A stretch of DNA of 64,000 nucleotides from Variovorax boronicumulans (GCF_030812215.1 NZ_JAUSSG010000002.1:1-64000); one strand, 5' to 3'. Counted from the first letter of the stretch, positions 53,514 through 62,165 are shown. Translations and numbers: made by a program. Notes: generated from the sequence alone by a model not told the origin.

Positions 53514-54620
53514 TCAGACGGCGCCGTGAGCCTCCACGTAGAGCGCATAGAGTGAATGGCTGCTCGCCATGTAGAGGCGATTGCGTTTCGGCCCGCCAAA
53601 TTCCAGATTCGGGCAGCGCTCGGGCAGGCGGATGAAGCCGATCGGCTTGCCTTGCGAATTGAAGATCTTCACGCCGTCCATCTCCTCCGACCTGGCGGTC
53701 GGCAGGTAGGCCTTCATCCCACCACCGATGTCGCTGGGCTCGGTCGCCAGCGCACCCGTGTAGCCCCACCCGCACCAGAGATTGCCTTCACGGTCGACGC
53801 GAAAGCCGTCGAAGGCGCCCGGCCCGTCGGCATCGATCAGCTTGGTCTTGTTCGAAACGCCCGTGCCGTCCGGCGATACGTCGTAGCTCCAGATGCTGCG
53901 GTTCGGCGTGCCCTTCCACTCGACGACGTAGAGCTTCTTCTCGTCGGGCGAGAACGCCAGGCCATTCGGATTGACCAGATCGGTGATCACCGCGGTCAGC
54001 TTGCCGTCCTTCGCGATGCGGTAGACGTTGGTCGTCGCCTGCTCGGGCGCAGCCTTGAAGCCTTCCCACTCGCCGTTGATGCCGAAGGTGGGGTCGGTGA
54101 ACCAGACGGTGTCGTCCGACTTGACGACGACGTCGTTCGGCGCATTGAGGCGTCTGCCTTCGTAGTTGTCGGCCAGCACCGTCATGCGCCCGTCCCTCTC
54201 GGTGCGAACCACGCGCCGCGTCACCGAGTGCTCGCAGGTGATCAGCCGCCCCTGGCGGTCACGGGTGTTGCCATTGGCGTAGTTGACGCCTGTCTTGTGC
54301 ACGGTGAACTTGCCGGTCTTCTCGTCGTACTTCATCAACCGGTTGTTCGGGATGTCGCTCAGGAGCAGGTATCCATGCTCGGGAAAGTAGACAGGGCCCT
54401 CGGCCCAGCGCATGCCCGTGCCGAGCTGCTCCACCGTGCTGCTGTAGATCCGGTACTTGGCGAAGCTCGGGTCCAGGATCAGCACGGACGGATCGGGGTA
54501 GCGCTGGTTGGGTTTGAAATCGAAGGCTTGCGCACCGGCCAGGCCGCTGAGCGCCGCGGCACCCGCGCCCGCGGCGGTTCTCAGAAACTGGCGTCGTCGA
54601 TCGTTGATTTCGTTCTGCAT
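53514..54620 (-). CDS. SMP-30/gluconolactonase-family protein with twin-arginine leader
   Basis: 368 aa. The leader carries DRRRQFLRTAAGAGAAALSG, a Tat-type signal, so it is probably exported. The six-bladed propeller has repeated strands with EGPVYFPEHGYLLLSDI, NGNTRDRQGRLITCEH and GLAFSPDEKKLYVVEWK; Glu, Asn and Asp residues for the metal site lie at those places. It hydrolyses sugar-acid lactones. Last gene of the IlvD-RraA-Bug operon, so an exported lactonase would feed the Bug receptor with aldonate. Confidence 0.88.
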   Translation of the reverse strand: MQNEINDRRRQFLRTAAGAGAAALSGLAGAQAFDFKPNQRYPDPSVLILDPSFAKYRIYSSTVEQLGTGMRWAEGPVYFPEHGYLLLSDIPNNRLMKYDEKTGKFTVHKTGVNYANGNTRDRQGRLITCEHSVTRRVVRTERDGRMTVLADNYEGRRLNAPNDVVVKSDDTVWFTDPTFGINGEWEGFKAAPEQATTNVYRIAKDGKLTAVITDLVNPNGLAFSPDEKKLYVVEWKGTPNRSIWSYDVSPDGTGVSNKTKLIDADGPGAFDGFRVDREGNLWCGWGYTGALATEPSDIGGGMKAYLPTARSEEMDGVKIFNSQGKPIGFIRLPERCPNLEFGGPKRNRLYMASSHSLYALYVEAHGAV

Positions 54621-54653
54621 CGGAGGTCTCCTTGTGGGGTTGCGAAGATTCGA

Positions 54654-55634
54654 TCAATCGGCCACCGCGCCCGACTTCTTCACCAGTTCGGCCCAGCGCG
54701 GAATTTCCCTGGCCATGAAGTCGCGCAGCTCTTCCGGTGTGCTGCCGACGATCTCCATCGCCAGCTGATCCGAGAGCCTGGCCCGCACGTCGGGCTGCTT
54801 GAGCGCCTTCACGATCTCGGCATTGAGGCGCTGCACGATCGGCGCGGGCGTGCCCTTGGGCGCATACACCGCCTGCCACGACGACATCTCGAAGCCGGGA
54901 ATGCCGGACTCGATCATGGTCGGCAGCTCGGGCACCAGCGCGATGCGCTTGCCGGTGGTCACGGCGAGCAGCTTGAGCTTGCCGCTCTTGACCATCGGCA
55001 ATGCGGCCGTCACCTGGTCGAACATGAAGGGCACCTGCCCTGCGGCCACGTCGGTCAGGGCCGGCGGCGTGCCCTTGTACGGTACGTGGGTGAGCTTCAC
55101 GCCGATGAGATCGGCGAACATCTCGCCGGCCAGGTGGGTGGAAGTGCCGGCGCCGGAGGAGGCAAAGATGCGCTTGCTCTCGTCCTTCTTTAGCAGCGCC
55201 ACCAATTCGGCCACCGAGTTCACGCCGAGCTGGCTGTTGACGATGAGCACATTGGGCAGGCGCGCGACCAGCGAGACGGGCTCGAAGTCCTTCATCGGGT
55301 CGTAGGGCAGCTTCTTGTAGAGGCTGGCGTTGATGGCGTGCGTGCTGATGGTCCCGCCGAAGAGCGTGTAGCCGTCGGGCGCGGCCCTGGCCACGTAGGC
55401 GGCGCCGATGCCGCCGGCCTGGCCGGGCTTGTTGTCGACCACCACCGACTGCTTGAGACTCTCGCCCAGCTTCTGGGCCAGCGTGCGGCCCACGATGTCG
55501 GTGGAGCCGCCCGGCGTGAAGGGCACGACGTAGACGATGGGCTTGGCGGCGGGCCATTCCGGGGCCTGAGACCAGGCAGCCACGGGGCCGAGCGCGGCCA
55601 GAAGCAGCGCGGCGGCGCGGCGGGTGAAACGCAT
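54654..55634 (-). CDS. Bug-family (TctC) substrate-binding protein
   Basis: 326 aa from the ATG at 55634 with GGAGACAA on the minus strand at 55639-55646. Sec signal at about 1-24 (AAWSQ). Family motifs: VPFTPGGSTDIVGR, VDNKPGQAGGIG, HVPYKGTPPALTD. It lies between the RraA-fold gene and the lactonase in a sugar-acid operon. It is the receptor physically closest to the only TctAB pair. Confidence 0.92.
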   Translation of the reverse strand: MRFTRRAAALLLAALGPVAAWSQAPEWPAAKPIVYVVPFTPGGSTDIVGRTLAQKLGESLKQSVVVDNKPGQAGGIGAAYVARAAPDGYTLFGGTISTHAINASLYKKLPYDPMKDFEPVSLVARLPNVLIVNSQLGVNSVAELVALLKKDESKRIFASSGAGTSTHLAGEMFADLIGVKLTHVPYKGTPPALTDVAAGQVPFMFDQVTAALPMVKSGKLKLLAVTTGKRIALVPELPTMIESGIPGFEMSSWQAVYAPKGTPAPIVQRLNAEIVKALKQPDVRARLSDQLAMEIVGSTPEELRDFMAREIPRWAELVKKSGAVAD

Positions 55635-55669
55635 GTTGTTGTCTCCTCGAGGTGGAAAGGGAATGGTGC

Positions 55670-56380
55670 TCAACGGCCCCTGGCTTGGCGCCACGCCGCG
55701 AAGTCGGTGCGGCTCCGTTCTTCCGTGGGCGGATACAGGCCGAGGATGGAGCGCCCCTCCATCACCATGTCCTGCACGAAGTCTTCGAACACCGTCATCT
55801 CGGTGGCCTCGGCGGCAAGCTCGTCGGCCAGGTGGGCGGGCAGCACGATCACGCCCTCTGCATCGCCCACGATCACGTCACCGGGGAACACGGGCGCATC
55901 GCCGCAGCCGATCGGCACGTTGATGTCGATGGCCTGGTGCAGCGTGAGATTGGTCGGTGCGCTCGCGCGGTGGTGGTAGGCCGCAAAGCCGAGCTTCGCG
56001 ATGTCGGGGCTGTCGCGGAAACCGCCGTCGGTGACCACGCCAGCCACGCCGCGCTTCATGAGGCGCGTGACGAGAATGCCGCCCGCCGAGGCGGCACGCG
56101 CGTCCTTGCGGCTGTCGATCACCAGCACGGCGCCTTCGGGGCACTGCTCCACGGCTTGGCGCTGCGGGTGGTCACGGTCGAGGAAGACGCCGATCGGGTT
56201 CAGGTCCTCGCGTGCCGGCATGTAGCGCAGCGTGAAGGCCTCGCCCACCATGTTGGGCAGGCCGGGGTTAAGCGGCCGCACGTCCTGGATGAACTGGTTG
56301 CGCAGGCCGCGCTTGAACAGGGCGGTGCACAGGGTGGCGGTGCTCACCTTCATGAGCTGCTCGCGGGTGGCGGGATTCAC
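55670..56380 (-). CDS. RraA-fold aldolase/decarboxylase
   Basis: 236 aa, GTG start at 56380 behind GGAGACC. Motifs: GLPNMVGEAFTLRYMP, AASAGGILVTRLMKR, GGFRD (catalytic Arg-Asp). Encoded between an IlvD/Edd dehydratase and a Bug receptor, which suggests cleavage of a 2-keto-3-deoxy sugar acid to pyruvate plus an aldehyde. A similar order (lactonase, dehydratase, RraA-type aldolase) is the natural sequence of steps for lactone degradation. Confidence 0.85.
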   Translation of the reverse strand: MNPATREQLMKVSTATLCTALFKRGLRNQFIQDVRPLNPGLPNMVGEAFTLRYMPAREDLNPIGVFLDRDHPQRQAVEQCPEGAVLVIDSRKDARAASAGGILVTRLMKRGVAGVVTDGGFRDSPDIAKLGFAAYHHRASAPTNLTLHQAIDINVPIGCGDAPVFPGDVIVGDAEGVIVLPAHLADELAAEATEMTVFEDFVQDMVMEGRSILGLYPPTEERSRTDFAAWRQARGR

Positions 56381-56426
56381 GTGGGGTCTCCGTTCTCGGT
56401 CGAATTGATGGGGAAGGACTGGCGGA

Positions 56427-58154
56427 TCAGAAGATGTCGGGCTCCGGCACGGGCTTGCCGAAGGTGGTCTCCAGGAAGTCGAAGTCGCAGCCTTCGTTGG
56501 CCTGCTTGATGTGGCGGGTGAACATCCATCCGTAGCCGCGCTCGTAGCGCGGCGGCGGCGGCGTCCACAGCGCCTTGCGGCTCGCGAGTTCGTCGTCGCT
56601 GATCTCCAGGTGGATGCGCCGCGCGGGCACGTCCACGGTGATGCGGTCGCCGGTCTTCACCAGCGCGAGGGGCCCGCCGATGGCGGCCTCGGGCGAACAG
56701 TGCAGCAGGCATCCGCCGTAGCTCGTGCCGCTCATGCGGGCATCGGACAGGCGCAGCATGTCCGTCACGCCCTGCCTGAGCAGCTTGGTCGGGATCGGCA
56801 GCATGCCCCACTCCGGCATGCCGGCACCGCGCGGCCCGGCATTGCGCAGCACGAGGATGTCGTCGCCCGTCACGTCGAGCGACGGGTCTTCCACCGCTTT
56901 CTTGAGCGCGGGATAGTCGTCGAACACCAGCGCACGGCCGCTGTGCTTCAGCAGGTGCAACGCGCAGGCACTGGGCTTGATCACCACGCCATCGGGCGCC
57001 AGGTTGCCGCGCAACACGGCCAGCGCACCTTCGGCGTAAATGGGGTTGGACAGCGGCCGGATCACGTCGTCGTTGTAGACCTCGGCGCCTTCGATGTTCT
57101 CGCCGAGGGTGCGACCGTTGACGGTGCGTGCATCGGTGCGCAGATGGCCGCGGATGCGCTCCAGCATCGCGGGCAGGCCGCCGGCGTAGAAGAAGTCCTC
57201 CATCAGGTAGGCGTCGCCGCTGGGCCGGATGTTGGCGATCACGGGCACGCGGCGGCTGAATGCGTCGAAGTCGTCAAGGCTTACCGCGTGGCCGGCGCGG
57301 CGCGACATCGCGATCAGGTGCACGACCGCATTGGTGCTGCAGCCCATGGCCATCGCACAGGCGATGCCGTTCTCGAAGTTGGCGCGCGTGAGCAGCTTGG
57401 CGGGTGAGAGGTCTTCCCACACCATCTCGACGATGCGGCGACCGCAGTCGGCGCTCATGCGGATGTGGTTGGCATCCGCCGCGGGAATGCTCGAGGCGCC
57501 GGGCAGCGTCAGGCCCACCGCCTCGGCAATGCCCATCATGGTGGCCGCCGTGCCCATGGTCATGCAGGTGCCCTGGCTGCGCGCGATGCCGGCTTCCATC
57601 TCGGCCCAGGCCTGCTCGCCCAGCCGGCCGGCCCGGCGCTCGTCCCAGTACTTGAAGGCATCGGAGCCCGAGCCCAGCACCTTGCCTTTCCAGTTGCCCC
57701 GCAGCATGGGGCCGGCGGGCAGGTAGATGAAGGGAACGCCCATGCTGAGCGCACCCATCACGAGGCCGGGCGTGGTCTTGTCGCAGCCGCCCATCAGCAC
57801 CGCGCCGTCCACGGGGTGGCTGCGCAGCAGCTCTTCCGTTTCCATGGCGAGGAAGTTGCGATAGAGCATGCTGGTGGGCTTGACCATGCTCTCCGAGAGC
57901 GAGATCGCCGGCAGCTCGAGCGGAAAGCCGCCCGCCTGCAGGACGCCGCGCTTGACGTCGTCCACCCTCTGCTTGAAGTGTGAGTGGCACTGGTTGGCAT
58001 CGCTCCAGGTGTTGACGATGGCGATCACCGGCTTGCCCATCCAGTCCGCATGGCTGTAGCCCATCTGCAGCACGCGCGAGCGATGGCCGAAGGAGCGGAA
58101 GTCGTCGGGCGCAAACCAGCGGGCGCTGCGCAGGGATTCGTAGGGGCGTTTCAT
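56427..58154 (-). CDS. IlvD/Edd-family dehydratase (sugar-acid dehydratase-like)
   Basis: 575 aa from the ATG at 58154 (MKRPYESLRSARWFAPDDF). Cysteines for the iron-sulfur cluster are in GGCDKTTPG and RSQGTCMTMGT; GSGSDAFKYWDERRAG and DARMSGTSYGGCLLH are typical. The branch with this short start acts on sugar acids such as arabonate or xylonate more often than on branched-chain intermediates, and no ilv genes are near. First gene of the minus-strand operon, divergent from a GntR gene with a symmetric site between. Confidence 0.9.
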   Translation of the reverse strand: MKRPYESLRSARWFAPDDFRSFGHRSRVLQMGYSHADWMGKPVIAIVNTWSDANQCHSHFKQRVDDVKRGVLQAGGFPLELPAISLSESMVKPTSMLYRNFLAMETEELLRSHPVDGAVLMGGCDKTTPGLVMGALSMGVPFIYLPAGPMLRGNWKGKVLGSGSDAFKYWDERRAGRLGEQAWAEMEAGIARSQGTCMTMGTAATMMGIAEAVGLTLPGASSIPAADANHIRMSADCGRRIVEMVWEDLSPAKLLTRANFENGIACAMAMGCSTNAVVHLIAMSRRAGHAVSLDDFDAFSRRVPVIANIRPSGDAYLMEDFFYAGGLPAMLERIRGHLRTDARTVNGRTLGENIEGAEVYNDDVIRPLSNPIYAEGALAVLRGNLAPDGVVIKPSACALHLLKHSGRALVFDDYPALKKAVEDPSLDVTGDDILVLRNAGPRGAGMPEWGMLPIPTKLLRQGVTDMLRLSDARMSGTSYGGCLLHCSPEAAIGGPLALVKTGDRITVDVPARRIHLEISDDELASRKALWTPPPPRYERGYGWMFTRHIKQANEGCDFDFLETTFGKPVPEPDIF

Positions 58155-58219
58155 CGGGGGTGACTCTAGGGTGCGCACCGTGCGCGCGCCCTTGTCGAGG
58201 GCAATTCCGACGATTAAAA

Positions 58220-58235
58220 CACTAGTATATTAGTG
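58220..58235. promoter_or_regulatory. Candidate GntR (FCD) operator
   Basis: CACTA and TAGTG arms around GTATAT, in the 86-bp gap between the dehydratase and gntR starts. Fits the short palindromes bound by FadR/FCD-type GntR proteins. Confidence 0.6.
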
Positions 58236-58240
58236 CGTCA

Positions 58241-58948
58241 ATGACACAATCGCCCGCAATGAGCGCCGCGCCAAAGATCCGAATCGACCGCACACGCCTT
58301 GCCGCGCCGCAAGTGCTGGAGAAGCTGCGCGAGGCCATCCTGTCGATCGAACTCGTTCCGGGGACCGTGCTCGCGCGGCAGGAGCTGGCCGACCGTTTCG
58401 GGGTGAGCCAGACCCCGGTGCGCGAGGCGCTTCTGCGCCTGAGCGAGGAAGGGCTGGTGGACGTGTACCCGCAGCATGCGACGCTGGTCAGCCGCATCGA
58501 CATCGCCGCGGCGCGCGAGGCGCACTTCCTGCGCCGCTCCATTGAACTGGAGTTGGTCCACCAACTGGCGCAGCAGGAGTCGCAGGGATTGGTCGCGCAG
58601 CTGAAAGCCATCATCGCCCAGCAGGCGGCGCTGTCGGCGGGACAGCGCTACGGCGACTTCGTCGAGGCCGATCGTGCATTCCACCGGCTCATGTACGAGG
58701 CCGGCAACGTGCTCGGCCTGTGGGACCTCGTGGGCCGGGTGTCCGGCCACGTCGACCGGCTGCGCCGCCTGCACCTGCCCACCGCCGGCAAGACCGAGGC
58801 GATCCTGCGCGACCACCGCGCCATCGTTCGCGCCATCGAGTCGCAGGACCCGGCGGCCGCTCAGGCGGCGCTGCGCAAGCACCTGTCGGGAACGCTCAGT
58901 GCTGTGAACGAGATTTGTCGTCAGTACCCCGAGTACGTGATTTCCTGA
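58241..58948 (+). CDS. GntR-family (FCD) transcriptional regulator
   Basis: 235 aa; a second ATG at 58259 is possible and would leave more room for an SD. An N-terminal winged HTH (RQELADRFGVSQTPVREALLRLSEEGLV) is followed by an all-helical FCD ligand domain with the metal-site residues of EADRAFHRLMYEAG and the HVDRLRRLHLP helix. It is divergent from the sugar-acid operon and presumably represses it until an acid intermediate binds. Confidence 0.92.
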   Translation: MTQSPAMSAAPKIRIDRTRLAAPQVLEKLREAILSIELVPGTVLARQELADRFGVSQTPVREALLRLSEEGLVDVYPQHATLVSRIDIAAAREAHFLRRSIELELVHQLAQQESQGLVAQLKAIIAQQAALSAGQRYGDFVEADRAFHRLMYEAGNVLGLWDLVGRVSGHVDRLRRLHLPTAGKTEAILRDHRAIVRAIESQDPAAAQAALRKHLSGTLSAVNEICRQYPEYVIS

Positions 58949-58969
58949 GCCTTCAAAAGGCCGGCTCGA

Positions 58970-59575
58970 CATTTCGCATGACGTGCCGGTTGACCAAGGC
59001 GCGTACCCGATACGCGAACCGGTTCAGCACCGCCCGCCCAGCGCACGCGCGTCGCAACTTCGAAGAGTTGACGCTCGACGGCACCAGCGAAGCGCGCGGC
59101 CCACGCGGCGCTCTGGTAGCCGGTGAGATGGCGGCGTGCATCGGCGAGCAGCGCGTCCAGCGGGCGCTCGTCGGCTTGCTGCGCCTGCGCATCCATCGGC
59201 GCGGCGCGCAGCTGATCGAGCGCCGTGGGGTTCCCCGCCGCGAGCCGGCCCAGCGAAAACGCCGACTGGTTGGCCGCCACGGCCACGCCATTGAGCTCGA
59301 TCGCGTGCATCAGCGCCTCCAGGCTCAGCGGCACCAGGCCACGCTGCCACGCGTAGCCGGTCGCGACGATGGCAGCCGATGCCCGTGCGCGCGGTCGAGC
59401 CCTCGGGCACCTTGGTGCTGGTGTTGTGCGGACAGCCGGCGCAGAAGTACGGCAGGCGCTTGACGGCATCGCTCGCGTTGCCCAGCAGGTCGGGCGGCGT
59501 GAAATCGCGCACATGCTGCAGGTGGTCGCCGAGGTCGTGGTTGTCGGGGAAGTGCATACAAACGGTCTTCCGCAA
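58970..59575 (-). pseudogene. Remnant of an indolepyruvate ferredoxin oxidoreductase-type gene
   Basis: One frame reads RLPYFCAGCPHNTSTKVPEG and ARTGIGCH from the middle of these large (about 1100-1200 aa) 2-oxoacid oxidoreductases. A shift follows, and another frame reads YAWQRGLVPLSLEAL and AIELNGVAVAANQSAFSLGR from near the C-terminus. The stretch between these parts, several hundred residues, is missing, so a large internal deletion plus frameshift killed it. Confidence 0.7.
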
Positions 59576-59966
59576 CCGAAGTTGCTCAGGGCGCGATAAA
59601 AGAGACTTGGCCTATGTGGCCACTTCTCAAGCGCAGCAAGCCTGCCGGATAACGGGGCTCCGCCAACTCTGACAGGGGCCTCGATCCGTAGAGTGGATGT
59701 GACCGCTCTTCGCATCCTGCGATTTCGTCATCTGCTGGAAGCCCATGATCTAGCTATCGACATAGCTGCGCGCCGCGATAGCCCCAGTCTGCCCACACCG
59801 CGTTTTCTTTGCCGTGCAACAAATCGCTCACCTGCTCCACGTCCGCCTCCGTTGGCCGCAGCGGTCTTGGTCGAACCGGGCGCCGAAATGATCGGGGCGT
59901 CCGCGTTTCCGACTTAACCATCACGTGCACCGGAGCTACGCCCCGCCGCGACAGTGGGCCACGGCT
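59576..59966. other. Region with IS5-type fragments, no intact gene
   Basis: Apart from the transposase fragments at 59690-59870 nothing is recognised. It separates the oxidoreductase remnant from the chorismate mutase operon. Confidence 0.4.
59690..59870. mobile_element. IS5-family transposase fragments in opposite orientations
   Basis: On the + strand (about 59690-59760) LRFRHLLEAHDLA resembles an N-terminal part of IS5-family transposases. On the minus strand (about 59865-59757) EADVEQVSDLLHGKENAVWA and DWGYRGAQ resemble the region around the catalytic DDE core. The two lie head to head, so the copy was broken and partly inverted. Confidence 0.6.
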
Positions 59967-60722
59967 TCAACTGCCGCCTGGCTCCGACGATCGCTTGATC
60001 CGCGTCCGGAACTGCCTTGCGACCGGACTGTCATCCCAGACGACGGCCCTGCCATCGTCGACGGCCTGGCGTCCGTAGACGATCCATGCATCGCAGACGG
60101 TGCCGATGGGCTCGACCACCTCGAAGCGCTCTGCATGCGCCATCGCGAAGGAAGTGAAGACGATACCCGCGCTGTAGCGCCCTTCTGTCAGACCGGACTG
60201 GACCGCGAGCACCGTCGGCTCGTGGACGATGATCGGCCAAGCGGAAAGGTCGGCATAGCTCTGCGTGGCAGTCTGTACGCCCACCTTGCCAGCGCCCTCC
60301 CCGCTGCCCATGGACCGCACCAGCGCCATGGGCTGGCTGGGAGAAATGAAAGCGTCGACCACCACCATGGCCGTGCGATAGGTGCCCGTGATCTCGGCTG
60401 CAGCCGGATGCACAGCGCATTGAAGCAGGTAGTCCGCCTCCCCAGCGATCAGCGCGCGCGCACCGCTGTGGAAGTCGTCGAACAATACGATGCGGCAGGC
60501 CTGCGCAATGCCATGCGCGGCCAGGTACTGCTGGAGCACGAAGTGATGGTTGCTGCCCTCATGGCCCAACGTTGAAAAGATCAGCATGTGTTCGCCTTGG
60601 CGGTGGCCCATGACCGATGACAGTGGGTCGGTCTCGACGGCCATCTGATGGGGTTCGCGGCATGCGCGAGCGCCGGCAGAGCCGGAACTGGCGCTTGCTC
60701 GCGCGCAAAACGAGCGACTCAT
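59967..60722 (-). CDS. Prephenate dehydratase/decarboxylase-like protein
   Basis: 251 aa; the ATG at 60722 overlaps the chorismate mutase stop (ATGA); a later start at 60644 is possible. No signal peptide. The layout fits the PDT/BacA fold: FSTLGHEGSNHHFVLQQYL (as GPEGT in the family), LFDDFHSGARALIAGEADYL, then a second lobe with IIVHEPTVLAVQSG and AGIVFTSFAMAH. The Thr-Arg catalytic pair of prephenate dehydratases is not obvious, so a dehydratase call is uncertain; prephenate decarboxylase or another prephenate-processing enzyme is possible. Encoded behind chorismate mutase in one operon. Confidence 0.65.
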   Translation of the reverse strand: MSRSFCARASASSGSAGARACREPHQMAVETDPLSSVMGHRQGEHMLIFSTLGHEGSNHHFVLQQYLAAHGIAQACRIVLFDDFHSGARALIAGEADYLLQCAVHPAAAEITGTYRTAMVVVDAFISPSQPMALVRSMGSGEGAGKVGVQTATQSYADLSAWPIIVHEPTVLAVQSGLTEGRYSAGIVFTSFAMAHAERFEVVEPIGTVCDAWIVYGRQAVDDGRAVVWDDSPVARQFRTRIKRSSEPGGS

Positions 60723-61105
60723 GCAGATGTCGAGGGCGCACCGATGATCTCATCCTCAAGCCGACATGTCTCCGTGATGATCAGTTCGTAGAGGGCACGC
60801 AGGAACGCCGGGCTCACGCCGTGCTCGGCGGCAAAGGCGGCTGCACGCTCCTGCACCACGCCGATGCGATGGGGCTGCATCATCGGAATCGCATGGTCGC
60901 GCTTGTGCAGTCCGATCCGGCAACAGCAATCGAGCCTGCGCCTCACGGTCTCGAGCAGCATTCTGTCCAAGCCGTCGAGTTCTTCGCGCAGCAACTGCAG
61001 GGTTCGTTGGGCGTCCCCGCCGCTGCCGGCATCGGCTGGGGTTGTGTCATGGACTGCAGCCGCGGTTTCCTGGTACCCGCTCGGGCGCCCTTGTTCTGAA
61101 CTCAT
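60719..61105 (-). CDS. AroQ-type chorismate mutase domain protein
   Basis: 128 aa. After a ~30-residue disordered leader, the helical AroQ core is clear: LREELDGLDRMLLETVRRRLD, KRDHAIPMMQPHRIGVVQERA and a third helix FLRALYELIITETCRLEDE. The PMMQP segment is typical of the group that includes 4-amino-4-deoxychorismate mutases. It turns chorismate (or its amino analogue) into prephenate (or aminoprephenate) for the coupled downstream gene. A Bug receptor gene ends 10 nt upstream. Confidence 0.85.
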   Translation of the reverse strand: MSSEQGRPSGYQETAAAVHDTTPADAGSGGDAQRTLQLLREELDGLDRMLLETVRRRLDCCCRIGLHKRDHAIPMMQPHRIGVVQERAAAFAAEHGVSPAFLRALYELIITETCRLEDEIIGAPSTSA

Positions 61106-61115
61106 GGGTATCTCC

Positions 61116-62165
61116 TTATTCGAGCTTGATGCCTTGGCTCGCGATGATCTCGGTGAGCGTGGCCGTATCGGCCTTCACCCGGCGCACCAGCGCCTCGCCC
61201 GAAATGCCAGCGGCCTCATAGCCATGTTGGAAGAGTTTCCGCCGCACCTCGGGCAGGCGAATGACCTCCGAGAGAACCTGGGTCAGGCGCTGTACGATGG
61301 GAGCAGGCAGGCTGGCGGGTGCCGCCGCGGCGGTCCAGATCTCGAGTTCGAAATCCTTGAGGCCCGCTTCCTGCAAGGTCGGGTAGTCCGGCACGAGTTC
61401 GGAGCGACGCGCCGAGGTCACGCCGATCGCGCGCAGCTTTCCGGCCTTCACCTGCTCCTGGGCAAGGCCCGGCGGAAGGAGCGCCAGTTGCAGCTGCGCT
61501 CCGACCAGACCCGTGATGACCTGCGGATTGCCCTGGTAGGGTACATGCACGGCGCCGATGCCTGTACGGGCCTTCAGAAGCTCCATGCCGAGGTGGCCGA
61601 TCGTGCCGATGCCAGGAGTGCCATAGCTCCACTTGCCCCCCGCGATGCGCGCCGCCTCGAGGAAGCTGCGGGGATCGGCCTTCGAGACCTCCGACGTCGT
61701 AGCGAGCACCAGTGGCGCTGTGCAGATGATGCTCAGCGGCACCAGGTCCTTCTGCGGATCGTAGGAGGTTGCCGGATTGAGGATCTTGGCGATCGTCATA
61801 TTGCCGTTGATCAGAATGCCGACCGTGTGTCTGTCGGTGGACTTCGCGACGATGTCCGCCGCGATGTTGCCGCTGGCGCCTGGATGGTTCTCGACGATCA
61901 CAGGCTGGCCCAGCGCCTTCGCCATCGGAGCGGCCAGGACGCGCGCCACGAAATCCGGCGACGAGCCGCCGCCGAAGCCGACGACCAGCCGCAACGGTCG
62001 CGTCGGCCAGTTCAGATCCGCTGGCTGGGCGCTCGGGGCACCCGCCGGGCCGGGACCGGAGCGATTCGTGCCTGGCGACTGCGCGCAGGCGATACCGATA
62101 CAGGCGAATGCCCCGAAAAGACATAGCAGACGAGCGGCATGTGTTCGAAAAACCAAGAAGGACAT
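61116..62165 (-). CDS. Bug-family (TctC) substrate-binding protein
   Basis: 349 aa from the ATG at 62165 (MSFLVFRTHAARLLCLFGAF); the frame is open to 62285 without a signal-like start. Signal peptide at about 1-29, followed by a long Gly/Pro-rich linker (TNRSGPGPAGAPSAQP) not seen in the other receptors. Family motifs are weaker: VGFGGGSSPDFVAR, VENHPGASGNIA, HVPYQGNPQVITG. It is the first gene of the chorismate mutase/prephenate-enzyme operon, so it may bind an aromatic or cyclohexadienyl acid. Confidence 0.9.
   Translation of the reverse strand: MSFLVFRTHAARLLCLFGAFACIGIACAQSPGTNRSGPGPAGAPSAQPADLNWPTRPLRLVVGFGGGSSPDFVARVLAAPMAKALGQPVIVENHPGASGNIAADIVAKSTDRHTVGILINGNMTIAKILNPATSYDPQKDLVPLSIICTAPLVLATTSEVSKADPRSFLEAARIAGGKWSYGTPGIGTIGHLGMELLKARTGIGAVHVPYQGNPQVITGLVGAQLQLALLPPGLAQEQVKAGKLRAIGVTSARRSELVPDYPTLQEAGLKDFELEIWTAAAAPASLPAPIVQRLTQVLSEVIRLPEVRRKLFQHGYEAAGISGEALVRRVKADTATLTEIIASQGIKLE

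Noticed and set aside
11481..56380. RraA-fold genes as RNase E activity regulators
   Set aside because: They are linked to receptors, LysR genes and catabolic enzymes, and most keep the Arg-Asp site of the HMG/CHA aldolase group, so a metabolic role is far more likely.
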